Shown: positions 1-10,355, numbered from the stretch's first letter. The stretch is DNA of 32,064 bases from Cryptosporangium minutisporangium (GCF_039536245.1 NZ_BAAAYN010000021.1:1-32064), one strand, 5' to 3'. Numbers and translations: made by a program. The notes: generated by a model not told the origin, from the letters alone.

Positions 1-1
1 C

Positions 2-1389
<1,388 letters not shown>

Positions 1390-1509
1390 CTGGCCGTTCC
1401 CTGCCGCCTCCGCGGCGTCCGGGCGCACGCTGCCGGGCGCAAGATTCCGCGTGCTCCGACCTGCAGCCCGTCCGAAACGAAGGCCGGCCGTCGACGCCGT
1501 GACCCCGAC

Positions 1510-2189
1510 GGCCCGTGTAAGCCCGCCGCGCGGCCCGGGTAGCCCCGCCGTGCGGCCCGTGGCCCGGGTAGCCCCGCCGTGCGGCCCGTGGCCCGGGTAG
1601 CCCCGCCGTGCGGCCCGTGGCCCGGGTAGCCCCGCCGTGCGGCCCGTGGCCCGGGTAGCCCCGCCGTGCGGCCCGTGGCCCGGGTAGCCCCGCCGTGCGG
1701 CCCGTGGCCCGGGTAGCCCCGCCGTGCGGCCCGTGGCCCGGGTAGCCCCGCCGTGCGGCCCGTGGCCCGGGTAGCCCCGCCGTGCGGCCCGTGGCCCGGG
1801 TAGCCCCGCCGTGCGGCCCGTGGCCCGGGTAGCCCCGCCGTGCGGCCCGTGGCCCGGGTAGCCCCGCCGTGCGGCCCGTGGCCCGGGTAGCCCCGCCGTG
1901 CGGCCCGTGGCCCGGGTAGCCCCGCCGTGCGGCCCGTGGCCCGGGTAGCCCCGCCGTGCGGCCCGTGGCCCGGGTAGCCCCGCCGTGCGGCCCGTGGCCC
2001 GGGTAGCCCCGCCGTGCGGCCCGTGGCCCGGGTAGCCCCGCCGTGCGGCCCGCGGCCCGGGTAGCCAGCCGCGCCGCCCGCGGCCGGGGTAGCCCCGCCG
2101 CACGGCCCGTGGCCCGGGTAGCCCCGCCGCACGGCCCGTGGCCCGGGTAGCCCCGCCGCGCGGCCCGGGTAGCCCCACCGCGCCGCCCG
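1510..2189. repeat. 29-bp tandem repeat array (about 23 units) between convergent genes
   Basis: The word GTAGCCCCGCCG recurs with a spacing of exactly 29 bases from 1539 to 2032. The unit continues TGCGGCCC and ends GTGGCCCGG. Seventeen consecutive units (1539-2031) look identical and the unit at 2032 has one change. Diverged units follow at 2061, 2089, 2118, 2147 and 2169, and a degenerate one precedes at about 1510. Each unit contains short self-complementary arms such as CGGG-TAGC-CCCG. The period is not a multiple of three and TAG falls in each plus frame in turn, so it is not a coding repeat on that strand. It fills the whole gap between the 3' ends of trmI and the ferredoxin gene. No other gene or recognisable terminator was seen between 1390 and 2220. 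Confidence 0.95.
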
Positions 2190-2220
2190 ACTCACCCGCG
2201 ACGCACGGAGAGCGAACTCA

Positions 2221-2514
2221 CTACGCGGACGGCCCGGCCACCTCGACACCGTCGCCCTCGCGGACCACGTGAATGCACTCGCCCGGGCACTCCTTGGCCG
2301 AGTCGATGACGTCCAGCCGGAGCCGGATGGGCACGGTGACCTGCTCACCCTTGGTGGTGCGCAGCTCCCCGTCGTCGCCCTTCACGTAGGCGAGCCCGTC
2401 GATGTCGAACTCGAAGACCTCCGGCGCGTACTGGACGCAGAGGCCGTCGCCGGTGCACAGGTCCTGGTCGACCCAGACCCGCAGCGGCGCCTCGGCGCCC
2501 GCACTCTCGGACAC
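2221..2514 (-). CDS. Small ferredoxin of the proteasome locus
   Basis: Small cytosolic electron carrier of about 97 residues. It has the single-cluster pattern C-x2-D-x2-C (CTGDGLC) near the N-terminus, and CPGEC near the C-terminus supplies the remaining cysteine ligand. This matches the 3Fe-4S or 4Fe-4S one-cluster ferredoxins of actinobacteria, which often serve cytochromes P450. The protein is acidic, as expected for a ferredoxin. I prefer GTG 2514, preceded by GGGAGG; an in-frame GTG at 2568 would add 18 residues. It is transcribed away from arc, and a ferredoxin gene next to arc is, from memory, a common arrangement. Its redox partner is not in the window. Confidence 0.85.
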   Translation of the reverse strand: MSESAGAEAPLRVWVDQDLCTGDGLCVQYAPEVFEFDIDGLAYVKGDDGELRTTKGEQVTVPIRLRLDVIDSAKECPGECIHVVREGDGVEVAGPSA

Positions 2515-2687
2515 GTGCCCTCCCTGGACCGGACCGGATGCCCGGCCTCGCACTCGAACGTCTGACACATCAGCGCTGCCAGCGTAGGCACGTCGAGTGC
2601 CCGTCGCCCACCGGGGAGGGGCGTCGGGTAACCGGATCCGGCGCAGGAATCACACGCGGCTACCGGGGTAGCGCTGGAGGTTTACCC

Positions 2688-2701
2688 TCGGTGAACACCG
2701 A
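2688..2701. promoter_or_regulatory. Inverted repeat in the ferredoxin/arc divergent region
   Basis: TCGGTG-AA-CACCGA is a perfect 6-bp inverted repeat with a two-base centre. It lies in the 327-bp region (2515-2841) between the divergent ferredoxin and arc starts. It could be an operator serving either promoter. No convincing -35/-10 pair was recognised next to it, and nothing else clear was seen in this gap apart from the arc ribosome site (GGGGGAGG, about nine bases before GTG 2842). Confidence 0.35.
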
Positions 2702-2841
2702 ATGTCGACCCCGCATGTCCGCATAGCGCGTGAGTGAACAGGACAAAGTTTCCCTTCTGTGACGCGGGCATCGACTGCACGACGGCTCTGTGGGTGAGTC
2801 GGTACTGTTGGTGCACCGATCACCGGGGGAGGTGGCCGCTC

Positions 2842-4629
2842 GTGAACACAGACCGAGACGACGCGCACGGCAGCGCGCGGCGCGAGGCGGAGGTCCGCGA
2901 TCTCACGGCCCAGGTGGACTTCCTCCAGGAGGAAGTCCAGCTCCTGCGCCGCAAGCTCACGGAAGGGCCCCGGCACGTCCGGACCCTCGAGGATCGTCTT
3001 GCCACCGCGCAAGCCACGATCTCTCGCCTCACCGAACAGAACGACAAACTGGCCTCGACCCTCAGAGAAGCGCGGACCCAGATCGTCGCGCTCAAAGAGG
3101 AGATCGACCGGTTGGCCCAGCCGCCCAGCGGCTACGGGGTCTTCCTGGCCGCACACGACGACGGAACCGTCGACGTGTTCACCGGTGGCCGCAAACTGCG
3201 GGTCGCCGTCTCCCCGTCGGTGGAGCTCGAAACGCTCCGCCGCGGCCAAGAGGTCATGCTCAACGATGCCCTCAACGTCGTACAGGCCCTCGGTGTGGAG
3301 CGGGCCGGCGAAGTAGTGACGCTCAAGGAACTCCTCTACGACGAGCAGAACGTCGCGGACCGGGCACTGGTGCTCTCCCGCGCCGACGAGGAGCGTGTCG
3401 TCTACCTGGCGCACACCCTCGACGAGGTGCAGCTGCGGGCGGGTGACGCGCTGCTGCTCGAGCCGCGCTCGGCCTACGCCTACGAACGCATCCCGAAGTC
3501 CGAGGTCGAGGAGCTCGTGCTGGAGGAGGTCCCGGACATCGACTACACGTCGATCGGTGGCCTTTCCTCCCAGATCGAGCAGATCCGGGACGCGGTGGAG
3601 TTGCCGTTCCTGCACGCGGACCTGTTCCGCGAGCACGAGCTGCGGCCGCCGAAGGGCGTCCTGCTCTACGGCCCGCCCGGCTGCGGTAAGACGCTCATCG
3701 CCAAGGCGGTGGCGAACTCGCTGGCCAAGAAGGTGGCCGAGGTGCGCGGCGACACCGGCACGAACGCCGGCAAGTCGTTCTTCCTCAACATCAAGGGCCC
3801 GGAGCTGCTCAACAAGTACGTCGGCGAGACCGAGCGACACATCCGGCTGATCTTCCAGCGGGCCCGTGAGAAGGCGTCCGGCGGCACCCCGGTGATCGTG
3901 TTCTTCGACGAGATGGACTCGATCTTCCGGACCCGTGGCTCCGGCGTCTCCTCGGACGTCGAGAACACGATCGTTCCCCAGCTCCTGTCCGAGATCGACG
4001 GTGTCGAGGGCCTGGAGAACGTCATCGTGATCGGCGCGTCCAACCGCGAGGACATGATCGACCCGGCGATCCTGCGGCCGGGTCGGCTCGACGTCAAGAT
4101 CAAGATCGAGCGTCCGGACGCCGAAGCGGCGAAGGACATCTTCAGCAAGTACATCACCGGCGGGGTGCCGATCCACCCCGAGGACGTGGCCGCCAACGGT
4201 GGCTCGCGGCAGGCGACCCTGGACGCGATGATCCAGGGCGTCGTGGAGCGGATGTACACCGAGACCGAGGAGAACCGCTTCCTCGAGGTGACGTACGCCA
4301 ACGGTGACAAGGAAGTCCTGTACTTCAAGGACTTCAACTCCGGCGCGATGATCCAGAACATCGTCGACCGGGCGAAGAAGATGGCGATCAAGGACTTCCT
4401 GACGCTCAACCAGAAGGGCGTCCGGATGCAGCACCTGTTGGACGCCTGCGTCGATGAGTTCCGGGAGAACGAAGACCTCCCGAACACGACCAACCCGGAC
4501 GACTGGGCCCGGATCTCCGGCAAGAAGGGTGAGCGGATCGTGTACATCCGCACGCTCGTCTCCGGTGGCAAGGGCAGCGAGGCGGGGCGGTCGATCGACA
4601 CCGCGACCAATACGGGACAGTATCTCTGA
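2842..4629 (+). CDS. arc: Proteasome-associated AAA ATPase (ARC/Mpa)
   Basis: Hexameric ring ATPase that binds pupylated proteins through N-terminal coiled coils, unfolds them and feeds them into the 20S proteasome. The 595-residue product has a heptad-rich coiled coil over about residues 8-90, then the OB-fold region and the AAA domain. The AAA domain carries Walker A GPPGCGKT (277-284) and Walker B VIVFFDE with D356/E357. The C-terminus is GQYL; the penultimate Tyr is the family's proteasome-docking residue. I chose GTG 2842 because it has a strong ribosome site and gives the usual family length (Mpa about 609); an in-frame GTG at 2734 lacks one. A hairpin follows the stop, and an out-of-frame copy of the 3' end follows that (see repeat 4601-4708). 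Confidence 0.97.
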   Translation: MNTDRDDAHGSARREAEVRDLTAQVDFLQEEVQLLRRKLTEGPRHVRTLEDRLATAQATISRLTEQNDKLASTLREARTQIVALKEEIDRLAQPPSGYGVFLAAHDDGTVDVFTGGRKLRVAVSPSVELETLRRGQEVMLNDALNVVQALGVERAGEVVTLKELLYDEQNVADRALVLSRADEERVVYLAHTLDEVQLRAGDALLLEPRSAYAYERIPKSEVEELVLEEVPDIDYTSIGGLSSQIEQIRDAVELPFLHADLFREHELRPPKGVLLYGPPGCGKTLIAKAVANSLAKKVAEVRGDTGTNAGKSFFLNIKGPELLNKYVGETERHIRLIFQRAREKASGGTPVIVFFDEMDSIFRTRGSGVSSDVENTIVPQLLSEIDGVEGLENVIVIGASNREDMIDPAILRPGRLDVKIKIERPDAEAAKDIFSKYITGGVPIHPEDVAANGGSRQATLDAMIQGVVERMYTETEENRFLEVTYANGDKEVLYFKDFNSGAMIQNIVDRAKKMAIKDFLTLNQKGVRMQHLLDACVDEFRENEDLPNTTNPDDWARISGKKGERIVYIRTLVSGGKGSEAGRSIDTATNTGQYL

Positions 4630-4708
4630 CCCGCCGATGACGGGCCGCCCGGAGACGCGAGTCTCCGGGCGTTGCCACGCCGCAACGACCACGGGACCGT
4701 ACCTCTGA
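4601..4708 (+). repeat. Direct duplication of the arc 3' end (two 29-nt copies)
   Basis: The last 29 bases of arc (4601-4629) match 4680-4708 at 23 of 29 positions, including the terminal CTCTGA. The first copy encodes ATNTGQYL-stop; the second, read in its own frame, encodes ATTTGPYL-stop. Similarity resumes after the stop in both copies, with GATGACG (4636-4642 and 4709-4715) and CCGCCCGG (4645-4652 and 4726-4733). The copies are 79 bases apart, so the second is in the +1 frame relative to arc and is not reached by normal translation. It looks like a remnant of a short duplication or recombination event. Confidence 0.7.
4647..4670 (+). terminator. Hairpin after arc
   Basis: GCCCGGAGAC pairs perfectly with GTCTCCGGGC around a GCGA loop: a 10-bp stem with a GNRA-type tetraloop, 17 bases after the arc stop. 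There is no T-run afterwards, so it may slow or stop transcription, or protect the arc mRNA 3' end. It separates arc from the membrane-protein gene downstream. Confidence 0.6.
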
Positions 4709-4777
4709 GATGACGCACCACAGCGCCGCCCGGCTCGCTCCGACGACTGCCCACCCGGGGTGTTCGGCGCGGCGTCG

Positions 4778-7438
4778 ATGAGGACGATCTCCCGCCGGCT
4801 CGCGGCGGCGCTCCCACTCCGCGGCTGGCTGCTCCTCGGGCTGCTGTACGTGCTCGCGGTGGGGCTGGCGCTGATCACCAACGCCCAGTTCGGGCCGGAT
4901 TCGCGGATCTACCTGGCCTGGACCTACTGGTACCTGGGCCATCCGCAGGCCGAGGCGGCGCAGCTCTCCTACAACTACCTGTGGGACAACAGCGGCCTCC
5001 GCGACTGCTGGTCCTGCTGGCCGGACGACTACCACGAGAAGTTCTTCACCGGGCAGTACGCGGCGGTCGTCGGGCCGCGGGTGCTGCTGCCGTTCCTCTC
5101 CGCGCCGTTCGTCGCGCTGTTCGGGCCGATGGGCATGCTCGTCGTCCCGATGGTCGGGTACGCGCTGGCGGTGATCGCCACCGTGCTGCTGGCGTCCCGG
5201 CTCTGGGGCCAGCGCTGGGCGCTGCTCGCCGGCACGGTGCTGCTGCTACCGGTCTACGTGTCCCGGTGGAGCGTCGTCGCGCACACCGAAGGGCCGGCGT
5301 TCGCGCTGCTGGCCGTGCCGCTCCTGTTGCTGCCACTGGCCAAGCGGGTGACGCGGAAGCACCTGATCGCCTACGCCGCCCTGGTCGGCGTCGGCATGCT
5401 CAACCGGCAGTTCGCGATCGCGCTGCCGGTGGCGGTCGGGTTCGCCTGGCTGCTGGTCGCGGTGCGGGACCGGAAGTTCCGCAACGTCTGGCTGCCGTTC
5501 GCGTTCTGGGGCAACCTGGTCGGCTTCGGCGTCCTGCTGGCGCAGATGCTGATCACGCCGATGATCTTCGGCGGCGAGGAACTGTCGCTGACCGCGCACT
5601 TCAACCAGCTCTCCACCACGTACTTCCAGACCTCCGGTGTCGCCGCGCTGCCGGAGGTCACCTGGAACATCATCACGTCCGACCTGCTCCGCGTCCGGTA
5701 CGACCTGGTGCTGATGGCGCTGCTGGTGACGGTGACCGTCGCGGTGGTGTGGCGCTTCCGCAGCGAACTGTCGGCGCTGGCGGCCGGTGCGTTCCTCTCG
5801 GTCTCGGCGATCAACATCGTCGAGTTCTGGCCGGCCTCGTTCCGGTACCACGCGCCGATCGTCCCCCTGCTGGTGCTGGCCACCGTCGCGTTGCTGGCCG
5901 ACCTGTGGGGACCGATCCGGCGGAGACCGTCCCGGTCGACCGAGACCGAGCCGCGGCCGCCCGCGAACCGACTACCGACGGCCCCGGTCGCGGCGGCCGC
6001 CGCGACCGCCCGTCCGGCCCGCCGCTGGACCCCCGATCGGCGCGGTCTGCGCTGGGTGGGGACGTTGCCGCTGCACGCGTGGCTGGTGATCGGCGTCCTG
6101 CTCACGCTGACCTTCGCGGAGCTGCAGGACCGCACCTGGCACTACGGCCCCAGCAGCCTCTACCACCTGGCCTGGTCGTACCGGATCCTCGGCCACTCAC
6201 CGGCCGAGGCCACCGCGCTGACCTACGACGGGCTGCACAACGAGCAGTTCTTCGACTCCGGTTGCGGCGGCCCGTGCTGGGAGTACGGCGACTACTGGAT
6301 CTACCAGCACGCCACCTCGGCCGATCCGAACGTCGTCTACCCGCTGCTGTCGGCGCCGTTCGTGAGCTTCCTCGGCCCGGCCGGGCTGCTGGTCGTCCCG
6401 GTGATCGCGCTGCTGGTCGCCACCGCGATGCTGACCGTCTTCGCGGCCCGCCGCTGGGGCGCGGCGGCGGCGACGCTCACCGCGGTGGGGTTCCTGCTCA
6501 CCGACCGGATCGCGGTCGCCGGCCTGGCCGGCACCGCGGACATGCTCGCGATCGCGCTGGCGATCGGCTGCCTGTTCACGCTCCCGCTGGACGGGCCACG
6601 GAGCCGACGGGCGCTGGCCGCGTTCGGTGTGCTGCTCGTGCTCGCTCTGGCCAGCCGGTCGACGTCGATCGCGCTGGTCGGCGCCGTCGGGATGGCGTGG
6701 CTCTGCGCGAGCTGGTCCGCGCGCACGCTCCGCAACCGCTGGTGGCCCTACGCGAGCGTGGCCGGGCTCGCGGCGATGGGCATCGTGCTGCTCGGCCAGG
6801 TCAACCGGATCGTCGACGCCCGCTACCTCGGGCGCGCCCGCGAGGTGATCTCCGAGGGCACCGGCGGCGTCGTCGGCTCGATCGGCGACCGGATCTCCGA
6901 CATGACGTCGGTGGACGGCACCTACATCGCCGCGGACGCCCTGCTCTGCGCCGTGCTGCTGGTGACGGTCATCGCGGCACCGATGCGGACGTTCCGCGAC
7001 CCCCTGGCGGCCCTGGCGCTCGGCGGCGGTGTGGTCAGCGTCCTGCTCGGGCTGCTGGTCGGGGTGCCGTCGGGCGCGCGGCAGTTCAGCACCGTCTACC
7101 CGCTGTTCCTGCTGACGTCGGTCGGCGTGGTGGCGTCGCTGGTGAGCCGATTGCGTCCGCGGATGCCGGACAGCGGCCCCGCGACCGAGCCCTCGCCGAC
7201 CGAGCCCTCGCCGACCGAGCCCGCGTCGACCGAGCCGCCGGACGCGGTCGAACCCGCGCCCGAGCCGGGCGCCGCGGCGCCGGAGGAGACCGCGCCGGAG
7301 CCGGTACCGGCCGTCGTCGCGGTCGCGAGCGCGGATTCCGGCCTAGTGGATCCCTTCCCGACGGCCGGGGTCGCACTGACCGACGACGACCCGCGCACCG
7401 CACTCCACCTGCCCGCACGCCCCGGGACCGGCCCGTGA
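4778..7438 (+). CDS. Large polytopic membrane protein made of two homologous halves (GT-C-like)
   Basis: An 886-residue integral membrane protein with many hydrophobic helices. It consists of two related halves, about residues 12-400 and 430-790. Matching blocks include LPLRGW / LPLHAW, YLAWTYWYLGH / HLAWSYRILGH, LSAPFVALFGPMGMLVVP / LSAPFVSFLGPAGLLVVP and LLAQ / LLGQ. Both halves keep a Cys pair followed by acidic and aromatic residues (CWSCWPDDY; CGGPCWEYGDY). The first half has GPDS with D41 in the first outer loop, where GT-C glycosyltransferases carry their catalytic acid; the second has GPSS. A Pro/Glu/Thr tail with SPTEP repeats ends the protein. Start ATG 4778 is preferred over GTG 4760 (18 bases upstream), but neither has a clear ribosome site. 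A sugar- or lipid-transfer role is inference. It sits between arc and dop. Confidence 0.8.
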   Translation: MRTISRRLAAALPLRGWLLLGLLYVLAVGLALITNAQFGPDSRIYLAWTYWYLGHPQAEAAQLSYNYLWDNSGLRDCWSCWPDDYHEKFFTGQYAAVVGPRVLLPFLSAPFVALFGPMGMLVVPMVGYALAVIATVLLASRLWGQRWALLAGTVLLLPVYVSRWSVVAHTEGPAFALLAVPLLLLPLAKRVTRKHLIAYAALVGVGMLNRQFAIALPVAVGFAWLLVAVRDRKFRNVWLPFAFWGNLVGFGVLLAQMLITPMIFGGEELSLTAHFNQLSTTYFQTSGVAALPEVTWNIITSDLLRVRYDLVLMALLVTVTVAVVWRFRSELSALAAGAFLSVSAINIVEFWPASFRYHAPIVPLLVLATVALLADLWGPIRRRPSRSTETEPRPPANRLPTAPVAAAAATARPARRWTPDRRGLRWVGTLPLHAWLVIGVLLTLTFAELQDRTWHYGPSSLYHLAWSYRILGHSPAEATALTYDGLHNEQFFDSGCGGPCWEYGDYWIYQHATSADPNVVYPLLSAPFVSFLGPAGLLVVPVIALLVATAMLTVFAARRWGAAAATLTAVGFLLTDRIAVAGLAGTADMLAIALAIGCLFTLPLDGPRSRRALAAFGVLLVLALASRSTSIALVGAVGMAWLCASWSARTLRNRWWPYASVAGLAAMGIVLLGQVNRIVDARYLGRAREVISEGTGGVVGSIGDRISDMTSVDGTYIAADALLCAVLLVTVIAAPMRTFRDPLAALALGGGVVSVLLGLLVGVPSGARQFSTVYPLFLLTSVGVVASLVSRLRPRMPDSGPATEPSPTEPSPTEPASTEPPDAVEPAPEPGAAAPEETAPEPVPAVVAVASADSGLVDPFPTAGVALTDDDPRTALHLPARPGTGP

Positions 7439-7520
7439 TCGCGACCGCGCGCCACCGTACGACGGCGGAGTGTGGCGCAGCCGCCGTCGGCCAGGCCGGG
7501 CGGCGGCGCGCCGAGGTACG

Positions 7521-7526
7521 TAGGCT
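7521..7526 (+). promoter_or_regulatory. Candidate -10 box for a leaderless dop transcript
   Basis: TAGGCT fits the actinobacterial TANNNT -10 pattern and ends six bases before ATG 7533, so transcription would begin at or near the start codon. No clear ribosome site precedes this ATG, which agrees with a leaderless mRNA. No good -35 was seen. Confidence 0.3.
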
Positions 7527-7532
7527 TCACAC

Positions 7533-9056
7533 ATGAGCGCGCGACGAATCATGGGCACCGAGATCGAGTACGGCATCTCGGTCCCCGGCCAGCCCGGCGC
7601 CAACCCGATGGTCACCTCGTCCCAGATCGTGAACGCGTACGGGGCGCGCAACGACCCGTCCCGCTCCGGTCGGGCCAGATGGGACTACGAGGAGGAATCG
7701 CCGCTGCGCGACGCCCGCGGGTTCAACTACGGCGGGGCGCTCTACGACCCCGCGGAGGCCCTGGCCGATGAGGACCTCGGCCTGGCCAACGTCATCCTGA
7801 CCAACGGCGCCCGGCTCTACGTCGATCACGCCCACCCGGAGTACTCGACGCCCGAGGTGACCAACCCGCGCGACGTCGTGCTCTTCGACAAGGCGGGCGA
7901 GCGGGTGATGGCCGAGGCGTCCCGGCGGGCGGCCACCGTGCCCGGCGCACCGCCGATCAACCTGTACAAGAACAACACCGACAACAAGGGCGCCTCCTAC
8001 GGCGCGCACGAGAACTACCTCATGCGCCGCCGGACGCCGTTCAGCGAGATCGTCACGCACCTGACGCCGTTTTTCGTCACCCGCCAGGTGGTCTGCGGCG
8101 CGGGCCGGGTGGGGATCGGTCAGGACGGCTCGGGAACCGGGTTCCAGATCAGCCAGCGCTCCGACTTCTTCGAAGTCGAGGTCGGTCTGGAGACGACGCT
8201 CAAGCGTCCGATCATCAACACCCGGGACGAGCCGCACGCGGACGCGGAGAAGTACCGCCGGCTGCACGTCATCATCGGCGACGCGAACCTGTCCGAGATC
8301 GCGACGTACCTCAAGGTCGGCACGACCGCGCTGGTGCTCAGCCTGATCGAGGACAAGGTCCTCCCGGGGGACCTGGCGCTCGCCGAGCCGGTCTCCGACC
8401 TGCGGGCCGTGTCGCACGACCCGGGCCTGCAGCACAAGGTCAGCCTCCGCGACGGCCGGAAGATGACCGCGCTGGACATCCAGGAGATCTACTGCGAGCG
8501 GGCCCGGCAGTACGTGGCCGACCGCTACGGCGACGACGTCGACCCGATCACCGCCGACGTGCTCGAACGGTGGGAGTCGGTGCTCGACCGGCTCCGCCGC
8601 GACCCGATGCTCTGCGCTACCGAGCTGGACTGGGTGGCGAAGCTGCGGTTGCTCGAGGGCTACCGCGACCGCGACAACCTGGGCTGGGACTCGCCCCGGC
8701 TGGCGCTGGTCGACCTGCAGTACCACGACGTCCGGCCGGAGAAGGGCCTCTACCACCGGCTGGTCGCCCGCGGTGCGATGAAGCGGCTGCTGAAGGACGA
8801 CGAGGTCATCCGCGCGATGCTCAAGCCGCCGACCGACACCAGGGCCTACTTCCGCGGACGCTGCCTGGAGAAGTACGGCGCGTCGGTGGTGGCCGCCAGC
8901 TGGGACTCGCTCATCTTCGACGTGGGGCGGGAGTCGCTGGTGCGCGTCCCGATGCTCGAGCCGGAGCGTGGCACGCTGCAACACGTCGGAAACCTGCTCG
9001 ATCGGTGCGACAGCGCCGTCGAGCTCCTGGACGCACTGACGGGCCCGAACCGCTAA
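7533..9056 (+). CDS. dop: Pup deamidase/depupylase Dop
   Basis: ATP-binding member of the Dop/PafA carboxylate-amine ligase-like family. It hydrolyses the isopeptide bond between Pup and substrate lysine, and in species with Pup-Gln also deamidates Pup. The 507-residue protein shows the N-terminal nucleotide/metal motif GTEIEYG (E10, E12) and the block [13 protein letters not shown] with the catalytic Asp at D98. It also has [18 protein letters not shown] and the C-terminal NLLDRCDS region. The DHAHPEYS form separates Dop from PafA. The start aligns with the mycobacterial Dop N-terminus (RIIGTEVEYG). Because the Pup here ends in Glu, Dop should act only as depupylase. It lies 51 bases before pup and is probably co-transcribed with it. 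Confidence 0.97.
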   Translation: MSARRIMGTEIEYGISVPGQPGANPMVTSSQIVNAYGARNDPSRSGRARWDYEEESPLRDARGFNYGGALYDPAEALADEDLGLANVILTNGARLYVDHAHPEYSTPEVTNPRDVVLFDKAGERVMAEASRRAATVPGAPPINLYKNNTDNKGASYGAHENYLMRRRTPFSEIVTHLTPFFVTRQVVCGAGRVGIGQDGSGTGFQISQRSDFFEVEVGLETTLKRPIINTRDEPHADAEKYRRLHVIIGDANLSEIATYLKVGTTALVLSLIEDKVLPGDLALAEPVSDLRAVSHDPGLQHKVSLRDGRKMTALDIQEIYCERARQYVADRYGDDVDPITADVLERWESVLDRLRRDPMLCATELDWVAKLRLLEGYRDRDNLGWDSPRLALVDLQYHDVRPEKGLYHRLVARGAMKRLLKDDEVIRAMLKPPTDTRAYFRGRCLEKYGASVVAASWDSLIFDVGRESLVRVPMLEPERGTLQHVGNLLDRCDSAVELLDALTGPNR

Positions 9057-9107
9057 TTTCCGACGTCCGGACAGGTACCGTCGAGATGCGAACCGAGGGG
9101 AGACGCC

Positions 9108-9320
9108 ATGAGCACGAGGGATAGCGGCGGACAGTCGCAGAGCAGCCGGGCCCGGCAGGACGTCGACGAGGTCGAGGCAGTCGAGGCGAATCCTGAGGTC
9201 GCCGAGCGGGTCGAGGAGCTGACCGAGGACGTCGACTCGATGCTCGACGAGATCGACTCGGTGCTCGAGGAGAACGCGGAGGAGTTCGTCCGCGGCTACG
9301 TGCAGAAGGGCGGCGAGTAG
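9108..9320 (+). CDS. pup: Prokaryotic ubiquitin-like protein Pup, Glu-ended
   Basis: A 70-residue, acidic, largely disordered modifier that is joined through its C-terminal Glu side chain to lysines of proteins destined for the proteasome. The C-terminal half has the family helix (ELTEDVDSMLDEIDSVLEEN) that binds the Arc coiled coil, then AEEFVRGYVQKGGE. The last codon is GAG, so the protein ends GGE rather than the commoner GGQ and is ready for ligation as made. GGGGAG lies five bases before ATG 9108. The start region is Ser/Gln/Arg-rich and variable, as in other Pups. A strong terminator follows. Confidence 0.97.
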   Translation: MSTRDSGGQSQSSRARQDVDEVEAVEANPEVAERVEELTEDVDSMLDEIDSVLEENAEEFVRGYVQKGGE

Positions 9321-9361
9321 CTCCCCGGCTCCACCTCCCGCTCACCAACCGTTACTCGGAA

Positions 9362-9396
9362 GCCGCCCGGCAGGACCACTGCCGGGCGGCCTTTCC
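9362..9396 (+). terminator. Rho-independent terminator between pup and prcB
   Basis: GCCGCCCGGCAG (9362-9373) pairs perfectly with CTGCCGGGCGGC (9379-9390) around GACCA, a 12-bp stem followed by CTTTCC. It lies 41 bases after the pup stop, so most dop-pup transcripts should end here and prcBA should need its own promoter or read-through. Confidence 0.85.
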
Positions 9397-9515
9397 AACC
9401 CTGCGCCCCCGCCCTTTGAAAGGCCGTCAGCGCCCGGACCGGGGCCCGAGGGCGGCGTGCGGGTGGCGGTAGGGTGGCTAGCAGTTCGTCGGCGTACGTA
9501 CGAGAGAGGATCCAG

Positions 9516-10355
9516 GTGGCAACGGGTCTTGGTGCTTCCGGCCGTTTCTCGAACCTGTTCACCGCGCCAGGGGGGTCGTCGTTCACCGAGTTCCTCAACC
9601 TGACAGCGCCCGAGTTGCTCCCGGGGCGGCGTCCGTTGCCGCCGGGTGACCACGGCGCGATCGCGCCGCACGGCACGACGATCGTGGCCGCGACCTACAC
9701 CGGTGGTGTGGTCATGGGCGGCGACCGCCGGGCCACCCAGGGCAACATGATCGCCCAGCGCGACATCGAGAAGGTCTTCCCGACCGACGCGTACTCGGTC
9801 GCGGGCATCGCCGGTACGGCCGGCATCGCGATCGAGATGATCCGGCTCTACCAGGTGGAGCTGGAGCACTACGAGAAGATCGAGGGCACCCCGCTGACCC
9901 TCGACGCCAAGGCCAACCGCCTGTCGATCATGATCCGCGGCAACCTGGGCGCCGCGCTGCAGGGCCTCGCGGTGGTCCCGCTCTTCGCCGGGTACGACCT
10001 CGACGCGATCGACCCGGCTAAGGCTGGTCGCATCTTCGGGTTCGACGTCACCGGCGGGTGCTGGGAAGACCGCGGCTACTCCTCGGTCGGCTCGGGCTCG
10101 GTGTTCGCGAAGTCCGCGCTGAAGAAGCTCTGGAAGCCGGGGCTGGACGAGACCGGTGCCGTCCGCGTCCTGGTGGAGTCGCTCTACGACGCGGCCGACG
10201 ACGACTCGGCGACCGGCGGTCCCGACCTCATCCGCAAGCTCTACCCGATCCTGACCGTCGTCGACGCCGAGGGCGTCCGGCGGCTGACCGACGACGAGGT
10301 CGGCGCGGTAGTGGCCGAGGTGATCGCCGACCGTACGGCGAACCCGGGCGTCTGA
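9516..10355 (+). CDS. prcB: 20S proteasome beta subunit (catalytic)
   Basis: Threonine protease subunit of the two inner heptameric rings of the proteasome. The 279-residue precursor has a propeptide of 53 residues ending in HG. Self-cleavage would expose T54, the N-terminal nucleophile, in [21 protein letters not shown]. Other family marks are [33 protein letters not shown] and [16 protein letters not shown] chose GTG 9516, with GAGAGAGGA five bases upstream; GTG 9474 is in frame but has no ribosome site. The propeptide length is close to the 57 residues of the mycobacterial protein. prcA follows after 45 bases, in the usual beta-then-alpha order. Confidence 0.97.
   Translation: MATGLGASGRFSNLFTAPGGSSFTEFLNLTAPELLPGRRPLPPGDHGAIAPHGTTIVAATYTGGVVMGGDRRATQGNMIAQRDIEKVFPTDAYSVAGIAGTAGIAIEMIRLYQVELEHYEKIEGTPLTLDAKANRLSIMIRGNLGAALQGLAVVPLFAGYDLDAIDPAKAGRIFGFDVTGGCWEDRGYSSVGSGSVFAKSALKKLWKPGLDETGAVRVLVESLYDAADDDSATGGPDLIRKLYPILTVVDAEGVRRLTDDEVGAVVAEVIADRTANPGV

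Noticed and set aside
1510-2189. CRISPR array
   Set aside because: The units are contiguous copies of one 29-bp sequence with no unique spacers, and no cas genes are nearby.
2650-4881. 743-residue minus-strand frame antisense to arc, and similar long frames antisense to the Spo0M/amidase and flavoprotein genes (13506-16097, 21143-22963)
   Set aside because: All mirror well-identified genes and are artefacts of high-GC codon bias, with compositions rich in Arg, Asp, Val and His.
4981-7536. 851-residue plus-strand frame inside the two-halved membrane protein gene
   Set aside because: It is an Arg/Ala/Gly-rich shadow in another frame. The frame chosen has clear membrane helices and internal homology.
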